This document shows positions 33,982 through 44,862 of a stretch of DNA of 64,000 bases, piece by piece (positions within the stretch are counted from its first letter, which is position 1; each line of letters opens with the position of its first letter). Made by a program: the position numbers and the translations under genes. The notes below the pieces were generated by a model. It saw only the letters and a list, made by a program, of their open reading frames with translations. It had not been told where the DNA came from and made no database searches. Source of the stretch: Helicoverpa zea (Eukaryota > Arthropoda > Insecta > Lepidoptera > Noctuidae); the NCBI RefSeq assembly GCF_022581195.2, contig NC_061467.1:6510001-6574000 (forward strand), read 5' to 3'.

Positions 33982-36900
33982 TACGTCATCTCCGCTCTCC
34001 AAAATATGACATGCGATAGTGTGTGATCCGCCTTACACAAGCATATGTACTGTATCCGTCGTATAACTGATTCCATCTGACGCTTTGAGAGGCTGTGTGG
34101 ATTGCACTCTCAAATTGTGTACTGACGTTTTTTTTACACTGTTTTAATGTGTACTTCTGTCATGCAACAGACTAGCAAATATGGGAGAATATTACAAAGT
34201 ATTTCGTTTTTGTACAAGGATTAATGTTCTCTTGAAGTGGCTGCAGTAAACTTGTATACCAGTAAAAACGTATTGAAAAAAATATTTAGATGCAGCCTCG
34301 GTTTTAATTTATCATATAGTAAAAAAACTGTTCAGGCCTAATGGTGGTTGTCAATGTCTGTATCAGGACTGTGAAAAATAAAAAATGAAAAACAGATATA
34401 TTAATATAGAATGTTTAAAAAAAGAACTGCTTTGAAATTTTATACCGTACAAGTTAACACTGCGCTAGTCATTTGTATTCATCTACATACAGGATGATGA
34501 AATAAAACCTCCTTTAAAAACGCTACCATTTGTAATAATAACTTCAAATATTCTAATATTCCATAATGTTAAAATTGGTTAGTATATAGGTCATAACTAT
34601 AGGCATTTGGAACCGCCATAAGATTTGCAAGCGAGCTAACAGACCATTCATTATGGTTAGGAGTCCGCATGAAAGTTGAATAGAAATTTTAGTTGTGAAT
34701 AGGGTTTAATGGTTCTTGAAACGTAATGGGAGTGCTATTGCTGTGCCTAAAGTTTATTATGTGAGACGTAAATAATAATATAGAAGACATTTATTTGCAC
34801 GACACAAAGAGCTCTCATTTCAGTGGCAAAATTACCTGCAATAATTTTAGTGCAGAATTTGTAAAATATCAAAATAATATTTGGCCAATTTCAGACCACA
34901 ATCACAGGCGCTCGTAAAACTTGCATCAAAGCCAAAACATCTGCTAAGTTTAAGCTATAAAATATATGAAACAACGCCTTCTATAGAACTCCTTAACTCG
35001 TTCAAGACTAGTATGAGCTCCAAGCCACGCGAAAAACATTTTATTGCTTTATTACGAGCATGCAAATATAACCACGCGAGTGCAGTTGCAACGACCTGAA
35101 AAATAAAATGGCTACCGACTGCGTTGAAGAACGCAAATCTAGGGCAGAAACTAAACTATATCACGCCACTTTAAATTTCCTCAATGCGTTTTTGAAATGC
35201 TTAGTCTACTGCGAACCCGACCAATCGGCGTTCGACAAAATCCTGTTTGTAAGAACATTTTGCGCTACGATTGGTTGGTTTGACTTGAATAGTCATGTGA
35301 GCTTTCGATTCTCGGGTTTAGGATTTATATTCCATTTTTATGGCTTTGAATTTTGGATTTTAATTTGCATCTCTTAGATTCAGTTCTCATTTACCGACCT
35401 TGATACATACCTCTCCGTTTTAATTTTACCGATGGTATTTATAAGACACTATTTTGTTCTCACCAATGTTTATGAGGCATTTGGTTTGTTTCCCTCAAAC
35501 CACGTGTAAACCTAATAGTAGTAGTGTAAATACAGTATCTTCATATAAATATTTCCCCTCGCAAACAGAATCACAAGTACTACTTAGAAAACGTTCACCT
35601 CTATAATCGTATCGACTTCTCCGTATTCCTTGAAATCACGATACCTAACAAAATAATGGTCCTCAGCAAAGCTGTTAACCGATATAATTAAAGTTCTCAT
35701 AATACGATCTCTCGTCATGCTCTATAGCGTGCCGACTTCATTGTGAACAAAACCTTTGTGCTCTAAACTGTTACTAATGAGACCCAAACACGACCCAAAC
35801 GATTTTATTCGAATTTCGAAACATTATTTAAATCATTAGACAATATTATACACCGAACAGGTCATTACGCCAAATTGATGTTTACCCAAAATATTGGACG
35901 CAATGTTTTCTTAGATCAAAAGAAGAAAAAATGTTTTCCCATTTTTCACGGTGGCAAAAATAATTTGATTTCAGTGGAGGGATGTTGGCAGTTGATTTTA
36001 AATTTAACTTCTCTGAACTTGGCAAAGTGGAATGGATTTTTTATGTACCTCCTAACATTAAGTGTTTATTTTCGTGAGAAATTTTCTTATACTTGTTAAG
36101 TAGGAAAATCTTGAAAGGCGGATTTTAGGAGCGTTAAATATTTTATACACTTTTTTGCTCGATAATAGTAGTATTAAGTTGAGGAACCTTTGTATCGTAG
36201 ATTATAATAATCTCGGAATTAACGTTGAGGTGTAATGTTAGCCAATATTTTTTGCCAAAAATGTAGCAGGAAAAGAATTAAAATACGAAAATTTTACCTC
36301 TTTGCTATTGACTCCGATTAACCTCAACACCTATTACGTGATTATTCATCTACACACCCTCTCGTTGCCAGCAACATACAAATTGAATCTCGGATCCAAA
36401 TTAGCAGATATTAGTTCAATCTGTATTAGTTTTCAACGAGTTAATGCATTCAAATCCAGCTCGAACGTTTTAGAGGACGCATTATGTCATCGACAATCCC
36501 GTGTGCTCAGTCATACGGAATATCACCGGGCCGCGGCTTCAGTCCATGATAGGGATTACAAGCAATATCAAGGCGAATAATGGACCAGATACTGCCGACC
36601 TCCTATATAGGTTTGGTTATGAAATATTTGTGGCTGTTTGCTGAGTTGGGGTATGAAATTCGACTGTCGTGTTTTGTTTGTTATATTCATTTGTTTTAAG
36701 AATAAATAGTGGATAGGTGTCAAAAGGTACCAAACTAATGAAATATTGTTGTGCTTTGTGAGAGCAAATTAGACACAAAGATCTGTTTAGCTGCAGGAAT
36801 ATAATATACCTTAACCTTAAATATACCTCAAGTTGTATTTTTAATGTCCTGTAGTATTAGGTTCTTTTTTTATATGTAGTTCACTTCAATATGCTATTTT

Positions 36901-38080
36901 TTTTGTTTGTACATTACTGCTATTTCTTATACATGCATTTTCTTTTACTTATTTATTATAGAGGGAGCTGTACCCCTACTACAAATCACCTTTGGCAGCC
37001 ACAGTTTGGTATTTCCCACAGTTTCCACTAGTTACGTGTAATATAAATAAAATGAGACCCAGTAATGGTTTCGGTTATTGGTGTTTTCAAAATAAAAGCT
37101 GCATTGAGTGCTATACGTTTTCGTTACGGGAGACCTTTTATTGTTCTGTTAATTATTTCTCGGAAGTTTTCATTTCGAGAGTGGTAAGAGGTAGTGAATC
37201 GTAGTTTATTTTCGGACAGATATAACCAAGTACATACATTAGGTATATAGACTGTTTTGCAAGACCAGAAAAAAACGCTTCTTCTCTATCTGAAAACATT
37301 GGTCGTCGGTGACTAAGATTTCTCACCAGATCATGTTTCGATTTCCCAATGAAGCAAAATGACAGTCGAACATTATTCCCTTGACAAACGAACTTCTAGA
37401 ACCCTTATTCCACCGTGTCTCGACGGAGTGACTAAAACTGCTATAGAAAAGAAAAATGGAATGGGCTACTTTTTAACCCGACCGCTTAGGTAACTTGCCA
37501 TCCCGCGGGAACTTGAGATATAGAATGACCTCGCAAGTTTAAGTTTTCAGAACTTAAAAATCTCGAGAGTGCAAACGTATAAGAACATCATAAAGTTTAC
37601 TTATTAACCAGTGTGCAGACTGAAATAAAGTTGCATACAGTAGTAGCTGAACCTACTTTGTTTGGAAACCGTTTTCTTTTGTTCAGTTTATGTGGATTCA
37701 GATTGCTTAGCACCACAAATGTATTGTGTTTTTATAAGTGCAAAGTACATAAGTGTTTTCCGTACATAAGTTTCAGTACATAAGTAATTTTCGTTAACCA
37801 AATATTTCTGTTATTTTAATTGTGGTTATTTTGATGCGGACAGTCAGAGACAGTAGTAAGGGTAATATGTTACACTGTTTACACTCAGCAAACTATAAAC
37901 TAAGCTATTAAAATATAAATAATATAAATACAATATAAATGCAAGAAAATATAAATAAATAGTGAATTGCATTGCACCTACCACAAATATTTTGAAAACA
38001 GGACAAGAAGAATAAAAATAATAAAAGGCACAATAAAGATCCAAGTTATTTATCAATAAAATTAAAACTTCATAACCATC
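33982..38080. other. Long stretch with no recognised gene
   Basis: Short frames without recognisable content. Three dispersed GTACATAAG motifs (37745, 37762, 37776) echo the minisatellite unit at 1058-1285. No other structure was supported. Confidence 0.35.
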
Positions 38081-38199
38081 GTCCCCTATCGTTGGCGACT
38101 AGGAGCGTGTCCGAGAGCTAAAGTGGTGTGCTCATAATATTTATTTACTTTACTCCTACAAGTTAACAATATTTGTGTAAAATTTTTTATAAACTCCAC

Positions 38200-41100
38200 G
38201 GCGAGCTGGACAGCTCCGAGCTGGTGTTTACTGGCCGGCGAGGCCTGTGCCGAGATGCCGCTGCCGGTACGCGGTGCGGCGGCGCGGCCCCTGACAGCGC
38301 CAAAGCGACGCCGTCAATTTGACTTTTTTGTGTGTTTTTGGATTTATTTTTCTTGTAATATTAGTGTTTTTAGTGTTTTTAGCCTATAAGTGTTAATAAA
38401 TCGAGCCGCAGCACACGGATGCGCAGCGGGAATGATATGGATTATAGTGCGTGTCAATCTTCTGGATCACTGGATGCCCTAGAGAGATGCCCCCTGTGCC
38501 CCCAAGCTCGTTTCTTCAGAGGTAAGCGAGGTTTGAACGTGCACATTGGGAAGATCCACAAATCCCAATGTGCAGGCTCTGCTAATGCGACAACTACAAA
38601 CCCGACACCAACCACCGATCCTTTCTGGCAAAAATTATCTAAATTAAAAAACTCAACTCCGGTATTAAAGCGGGTTCCCCGTGGAGCCAGGCCTCTGGTT
38701 GCTCAACACTTGGCAGGTTGTGTTGGCCTGGCTGCACGGGAGAACTCGCAACGTGCTTGGGAGCAATTGCTCACCTTCCCATATAGAGTTCTACACGTTC
38801 AGAAAAATTTGGCAAACAAAAAGTCCTTGACAAAACAAATTAAAGACAACTGCGTAAGTTTAGGCCATGAAGATTTCGATACCAAATTACCGACCCAAAG
38901 AATTTCTAATATACCCCGCCTAGTGGAATCAAAGCTAGGCGAGGGTGACATTCGGGGGGCTGCTAGAATTCTCTTTAGCAGTGATGTGGTGGCTCCGTGT
39001 TCTCCAGACACGCTCTCTGCTCTGGAGAGTAAACACCCAGCCCCAGCAGATGGCCTCTCTTTTCCCGACCCTCCTGATTCAGACGCACATACCCTCACAA
39101 TTTCAGGTCGACACCTGGTCACAGCCATAGGCTCCTTCAGGAGCGGCTCCGCAGGCGGCCTCGATGGCTTGAGTCCGCAACACCTGAAGGATCTCACCTG
39201 CCCAAGCGCCGGGGAAGCAGGTGAGTCGCTCTTAAAGGAGCTTACGGCCCTGACCAACCTTATGCTCTCCGGCAAGGTGGACGAAACCGTCATAGACGTT
39301 TTGTATGGAGCAAACCTCTGTGCTTTGCGCAAGAAGGATGGCGGTATTCGTCCAATTGCCGTGGGGACCACTTATCGTCGTATGGCAGCCAAAATCTGCT
39401 GTAAATTTTATAGTGAGGACGTTTCGAACAAATTTCAGCCCCTGCAGCTAGGTTATGGCTCGAAAGGGGGCTGCGAGGCTGCCGTACACGCCCTGTCGAC
39501 CTACCTAAATTATGGGAACGGAGATGTCATCTTGAAGGTTGACATTAAGAACGCATTCAACTCGGTGAACAGGGACACCTTGCTGGCAGAAGCCAAAAAA
39601 GAAATACCCCAAATTTTTAGTTTCCTCTGGCAGTGCTATAGACATCCAACCAAATTACTTTATCGGGACAACCTATTAGAATCCGCTGTTGGCTGTCAAC
39701 AAGGTGATCCTCTCGGGCCTGTGATTTTTAGTTTGGCAATTAACCCAATAATTCGGCAGCTAAATTCTGAATTTAACGTCTGGTATCTCGACGATGGGAC
39801 CCTGGGAGGCAACAGAGATACCGTACTTAATGATTTCATTTTCCTAAGAGACAAACTCCATAACATTGGCCTTGACCTAAACATTTCCAAATGCGAACTC
39901 TTTATATCTGACACAACCGACAGACAGACGACACTTCAAAATTTTAACGCAGTAGCCGATGGCATAAAAATAATAGACAAAAGTTCTCTTTGCCTCCTGG
40001 GGTCACCAGTACTGGAAGAGTCATTTTCGGATTTTATTGAGAACAAAATTCAAAATTTCAATGATATTTCGGAAAGGTTATTCAAAATTAATATACATTC
40101 AGCCATCACCATCCTACGATACTGCTGCTTTGGCCCCAAATTAACCTACATCTTGCGTGCTTCTCATTTATGGAAGTACATCAACCTTTTGGATCAAATT
40201 GATAAAATAATTCGACATACACTTTCATCAATTTTAAATGTGGCCTTGGACGACAAAGCTTGGTCTCAAGCTACACTTCCCATCCGTATGGGAGGGCTTG
40301 GCGTCCGCAAAATTTCCAGTATTAGTTTACCGGCATTTATTTCCTCCGTTCATGGCACTGACAAATTGATTAGGAAAATACTACCTATTACACTGATCAA
40401 TTTTGAGGTGCCATGCCTGGCGGAGGCTATTAATGCTTGGAAAGTCACATGCCCGAATACCGATCTACCCGCCAACCCATCCTCCCAGAGACAGTGGGAT
40501 GAGCCGCTCTGCAGAGTAATACGGAAAAATCTCATTGATACGTCAATTACTTCTGCGGAGCGAGCACGCCTACTGGCTGTGGGTGAATGGGAGTCAGGTC
40601 TTTGGCTTCACGCATTTCCGTCGGCAAACATAGGCACCATGTTTGACGACACCACTTTCAGACTCGCTGTCTGCCTGCGTCTGGGTGCTTCGTGCTGCAC
40701 TCCTCACCGCTGCCACTGCGGGGAAGCTGTCAACAGCCTCGGTCACCACGGCCTGTCGTGCAGTCGGAGTGCGGGCCGCATACCACGACATGCGAATATC
40801 AACGACGTGATCCGTCGGGCTCTTGTTGCCGTCGGCGTGCCAGCCGTACTTGAACCAAATGGTTTGGCACGCGACGATGGCAAGAGACCAGACGGCATGT
40901 CGCTATTTCCGTGGAAGATGGGTAGGACTTTAGTGTGGGACGCGACCTGCGTCGACACTCTTGCGCCATCCCATCTTCCTAGAACTGCGTGTTGTGTTGG
41001 CTCCGCCGCCTCACAAGCAGAGGACCTCAAACGGCGCAAATATAGTAGCCTTATCGGGAATTACATGTTTGAGCCGTTTGGGGTTGAAACTCTCGGGCCG

Positions 41101-41385
41101 TGGGGTCCGAGTGCTCACACGCTTGCGAAGGAAATTTCTAAGCGCCTTGTTGACACTTCTCGTGACCCAAGGGCTGGCTTTTATTTCGCACAGAGGTTGA
41201 GCATTGCCATCCAACGTGGCAATGCTGCCAGCCTTCTGGGTACATTACCCAGTGACAGCGATGAGGAGCAATTTTTTGATGCAATGTATTAGTTTTAAGT
41301 TGTATATGTAAGTTTATTTTTAATTTATAAAATTAATGTAAATATTTTGTAAATATTATTAAAGATAAATAAATAAAAAAATTCA
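38200..41385 (+). mobile_element. LINE with restriction-like endonuclease (R2 superfamily)
   Basis: A GC-rich leader (about 38200-38310) precedes one long ORF (38419-41292), followed by an AT-rich 3' UTR that ends in AAATAAATAAAAAAA near 41370-41381. Single-ORF LINEs with an N-terminal zinc finger and a C-terminal restriction-like endonuclease form the R2/NeSL/CRE group. Both boundaries are approximate: no target duplication was found, and the 5' end could lie as far left as 38080. The flanks are not recognisable as rDNA, spliced leader or snRNA genes, so no site preference can be read. Confidence 0.72.
38419..41292 (+). CDS. RLE-type LINE polyprotein: zinc finger, RT, endonuclease
   Basis: The 957-residue protein should nick target DNA and reverse-transcribe the element RNA. 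It has a C2H2 finger near the N-terminus (C24, C27, H42, H47; CPLCPQARFFRGKRGLNVHI). The reverse transcriptase occupies roughly 300-560, with GGIRPIAVG, KVDIKNAFNS near 374, QQGDPLGPVIFS, and YLDDGTLGG around 455-463 as the catalytic block. The C-terminal part has a zinc-knuckle-like CHCGEAVNSLGHHGLSC near 766, then KRPDG (about 821) and WDATCVDT (about 839), a PD...D pattern like the RLE nuclease. A conserved KRRKYSSL follows. The frame is unbroken and has no competing upstream ATG with supporting context. The YLDD box, in place of the common F/YADD, and the DGTLGG after it set it apart from classical R2. Exact clade is not assigned. Confidence 0.85.
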   Translation: MRSGNDMDYSACQSSGSLDALERCPLCPQARFFRGKRGLNVHIGKIHKSQCAGSANATTTNPTPTTDPFWQKLSKLKNSTPVLKRVPRGARPLVAQHLAGCVGLAARENSQRAWEQLLTFPYRVLHVQKNLANKKSLTKQIKDNCVSLGHEDFDTKLPTQRISNIPRLVESKLGEGDIRGAARILFSSDVVAPCSPDTLSALESKHPAPADGLSFPDPPDSDAHTLTISGRHLVTAIGSFRSGSAGGLDGLSPQHLKDLTCPSAGEAGESLLKELTALTNLMLSGKVDETVIDVLYGANLCALRKKDGGIRPIAVGTTYRRMAAKICCKFYSEDVSNKFQPLQLGYGSKGGCEAAVHALSTYLNYGNGDVILKVDIKNAFNSVNRDTLLAEAKKEIPQIFSFLWQCYRHPTKLLYRDNLLESAVGCQQGDPLGPVIFSLAINPIIRQLNSEFNVWYLDDGTLGGNRDTVLNDFIFLRDKLHNIGLDLNISKCELFISDTTDRQTTLQNFNAVADGIKIIDKSSLCLLGSPVLEESFSDFIENKIQNFNDISERLFKINIHSAITILRYCCFGPKLTYILRASHLWKYINLLDQIDKIIRHTLSSILNVALDDKAWSQATLPIRMGGLGVRKISSISLPAFISSVHGTDKLIRKILPITLINFEVPCLAEAINAWKVTCPNTDLPANPSSQRQWDEPLCRVIRKNLIDTSITSAERARLLAVGEWESGLWLHAFPSANIGTMFDDTTFRLAVCLRLGASCCTPHRCHCGEAVNSLGHHGLSCSRSAGRIPRHANINDVIRRALVAVGVPAVLEPNGLARDDGKRPDGMSLFPWKMGRTLVWDATCVDTLAPSHLPRTACCVGSAASQAEDLKRRKYSSLIGNYMFEPFGVETLGPWGPSAHTLAKEISKRLVDTSRDPRAGFYFAQRLSIAIQRGNAASLLGTLPSDSDEEQFFDAMY

Positions 41386-42310
41386 TTGTGGTATCCACAT
41401 GATTTGAAGTGGGCGCAATTCTATGTGTATCGTTACGTCTATGGGTAAACATAAAATGCTATTTCACATACTATATCGTCGATTTTTTTTTTAGTTCCGG
41501 GATTGGCACCTGATTTTATGTTTATTATTATTTATTTCTCACAACTTAGTGAAAGTCACCAAGGTAAAGTCATCAAACTTACCTCTTATTGAGTTAACTA
41601 AGTGGATTTTGGTTTTTCGGTTCAATGATCAACAAAAAATATTCTAGCAAAGGCCTCGTAAACGTAATTAGGAAGTACCAGAATTTTAGGCCTCATTTAA
41701 CACAAAAGTACCCGTAAACTAATTAGCCAGTCATACTTAAGTACCTAAGTGGTATTAATGCTTAGAAAGAGATAGAACTTATTATAATAACCCTTAATGA
41801 TTTTATCTTCGCACAATCTGTTATTTTATAACTGGCTTGCTACTGTTATTTTGTTACTTTTACTTTTAATCACTTGGTGAAAGGTCACAAAAATAAATAC
41901 GAATTTAGAAAGATATGTTTTAATATACTGGTGGCATCTCTGTACTCTTATAACCCACATACTTTAAGACCACGTGTGCATTCAAAACCGCGAAACCCAA
42001 TAAGCGTTCTTTGGAACTCCTAGTATAAACAATGCGAGCCTTTAATTTTTTATTTACTTCATTATTATACTTTAATGTGCTTATTGACTCGAATAACATT
42101 TACGCAAGCCAAATATTATTAAGATAATTATTTACTTACACAAAATCAACATTAATTTTACAACAAAAAGAACAATAGCCGAATTGATTTTCTGGTAAGC
42201 CTGGCTTCGGCCGTCCAAACATAATTGACATGAATCGACTCTCAGAAATCTATTAACAGGGGAATTTCTGATCGTACTACGCCTGAGGCACGTCATTATG
42301 TTCGGCCGAG
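41386..42310. other. No recognised feature
   Basis: AT-rich DNA. Immediately after the LINE tail there is a short palindromic TGTGGTATCCACA (41387-41399). No gene was recognised. Confidence 0.35.
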
Positions 42311-42581
42311 CCCCGGAGTAAGGAAAGGTGAGCCGTAATGCAGGTAGGTCAGAAGCCTTTTTCTAGGTCATATAGGTACGATGGTCATGACCAAAATGAT
42401 AAGTTGCGAGTGAACTATCGAGGCATTCGGGTTCTTTGACAAAAAATTATCGGGTCCAAAGAAAATTATAAAACTGCGGTGACAGTAACGTTCCTCGTCC
42501 CTCGCACGCCCGCATTTTGGCGCGCTACCTTCTTAAAAGATTTTCCGTTATGTCACCTCCGCTAGTCATTTTATTCTCCAT
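42311..42581 (+). repeat. Dispersed repeat, shorter copy of a two-copy family
   Basis: It shares ordered blocks with 63304-63790: GGAGTAARGAAAG-TGAGC, CAGGTAGGTCAG, GAGTGAACTA-CGA, TTTCCTCGTCC-like wording and, at the right end, ATTTTCCGTTATG-CACCTC and CGCTAGTCATTTT. The copies have drifted and the second holds about 200 extra bases. No protein is recognisable. Confidence 0.65.
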
Positions 42582-44202
42582 GGACCAAGCTTTGGCTCTA
42601 GATGCCCCCGTCATAGAATAAATGCAATCAACGATAGAACGGGCACGTTCATGGCCCAGTGGTGGGCCTGTCTGCCTCACACGACGTCTATTACAAATCA
42701 TCGGGAGACGTCTACGTGAAGTGATTGTTTGATAATAGTCTACTGTTTTACATGATCATCATTGTGTGTGTGTAATGTATACTCTGGCTTTGTCTTATGC
42801 GCAAAGGAACACGATAGATTCAATATTAAGGAAATGTGGACAATATTCATTAGTTTCCTTAATTAACGAAATAATATGACACCTTATTTTGTTATTATAA
42901 TTTTCCTGAAACTTATTTTCACTTTTTCATATTAATAGTCGCCTCAATAACAACAGATGTTCACATTCACACTTACACAATGTCACTGACACACACTTAC
43001 AAATCTATTCACGTATAAAGTACGGCCTGTATTCAGTCCTATACTACCGATGGAAGGCAATTCGTCGAATCGCTGTTTATTTTCATCCACAATACAATTG
43101 GTTGTCATATTTCCGGAGCGGGATATTTATAGTGTTGCAACCATGACTGGTAGGACGCAGCGGGAAGCGAACTCTTTGGAAATAAGGCAAAAAAATGCCG
43201 ATCAGCTATCATGGGAAACGTTGCGTTGTTCGCCAAGCCAAAAATGGGATATTAATTACTGGAATATATTTTACGGAGTGACGTTACGACGACGTTGCAC
43301 ATATTTTATGTTAGCGATATGATTGTATTTTGATCTGCGAACGTGATGTAAATCTTAGAACTGGTATATCTGCAGAGAATAGCTAAATTCAACGTGCAAT
43401 AAATACGTTTTGACAAACTTGTAGGTACACATGAATACACAGATTTTCTACCATTAATAGTGCTCGAGTTATAAACGTTTTTATTGTGACTGTGCAGATA
43501 CAATAAAAGAAAAACATCAGACAATGACAACTATCAAAATATGAGAAGATTTCGATTTACGTCACGTTGCAGATTGCAGGTGGCGTTGCAGGGTGTGAAG
43601 ATAGTGAATCGTAGGAATTTCTTCCGATAAAATGTTTACGTAAGCGTTGAGGGCCCTGGCATATACTATGTAGGCACTGTTTGTATTTTGATTGTAAGAA
43701 GAGTAGTGAGTGAGTAGATTGTAAAGAGTGCACAATACTTGAACAATGTTCACAATTCTTGCAATTTTACGAAGTCTAACAAGTTTGGAAGGTTACCTTA
43801 ATTACAAAATCGACGTGAACAATAAAATATTAATATTTCGTTCTCCGAAACTGTTTCTTTTCTCAAAACCTAACGAATATAATTCTAATGAAATTAAACT
43901 AAACAAATTTAAATTGAAACCTAAAACTAACTTAATTTATAAGGATAAAAATAATCCACTATAAATAAATTACTCGCTTAGAAAACTTAAGTAAAATAAA
44001 ATAAGAAAACGAATTAAAACTATTTTGTTCAGTAACTCAGTTAAGAGTCATTATCAAACAATTCGAAACTTGTTCTTCATTAATTTTATTTAAGGAATTA
44101 TTGAAGACAGTTTTAAAATTTTCACTCAAATTCTCTTACTTACAAAGAGTGTTATGTATTTTCTTGCACAGTTTTATGATCAACTTTTGAGCAAAAGCGG
44201 AC
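42582..44202. other. No recognised feature
   Basis: AT-rich sequence with short frames only (for example 43050-43322 plus), none with a recognisable domain. Confidence 0.35.
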
Positions 44203-44426
44203 AAGGCCCGGTTGTTCGAAGCTCAGTTAAGTACGTCAAGGTTAGGGTTAAATTTTAGTTACAGTAAAATTAACGGGGTTTAAATTCAAAAAGCGTTATT
44301 GAAGTGTCAATTAGTTTAACGAACGTTAAAATTTCATATTAAAAACGTCAAATTAACCGTGGTCAAAATTGACATCGGTCAAATTTTAACTTTAACTTTA
44401 CCGCAACGTACGCACAACCGGGCCTT
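44203..44426. mobile_element. Small MITE with AAGGCCCGGTTGT ends
   Basis: A perfect 13-bp inverted repeat, AAGGCCCGGTTGT at 44203-44215 and ACAACCGGGCCTT at 44414-44426, bounds 224 bp. The interior is AT-rich with inner inverted similarity (GTTAGGGTTAAATTTTAGTT against AAATTTTAACTTTAACTTTA). No coding sequence is present. I could not fix a target duplication, so the superfamily is open. It lies 174 bp upstream of the Transib element. Confidence 0.7.
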
Positions 44427-44599
44427 AGGCCAATTATTTTAATTTAAAGGAAAGGAACAGTTTTTACTTAATTTAATTACATATCTCCAACTCAAACTAT
44501 GTTCAATTTTGTCACACAATAGACCAAAACTAAAATCACCACTAACTGACAGAATAACCTATCCGAGCTACTTATAAATTTCGCCACTCCACCGGAACG

Positions 44600-44639
44600 C
44601 ACAGTGTCCGCTCTAGAACAAGCCAGGTGGACAAAAGTC
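44600..44639 (+). promoter_or_regulatory. 5' Transib terminus resembling a recombination signal
   Basis: Heptamer CACAGTG (44600-44606), a 24-bp spacer, and nonamer-like ACAAAAGTC (44631-44639). The heptamer is identical to the vertebrate RSS consensus heptamer; the nonamer-like stretch matches the consensus ACAAAAACC at 7 of 9 positions. The transposase should cut directly before the first C. Confidence 0.8.
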
Positions 44640-44862
44640 ATTATCTAATTCCCGGCAGTAGGTACTTTCTACATGTAAACAACACCCCTAAACCCCCGAT
44701 TCCAAGAATTGTTTACGTCCAACATTCCATACTGATGAGTCATCGTTTATCAAAGTGAGCTAATGAGGTAAATGCAATCAAAGAATTAGGTCAGTTGCAT
44801 TTTCGCGACACTTGCAATAACATCTCATGGTGACAGTTCTTAATTTTGTGGAAGTTTTAGTG

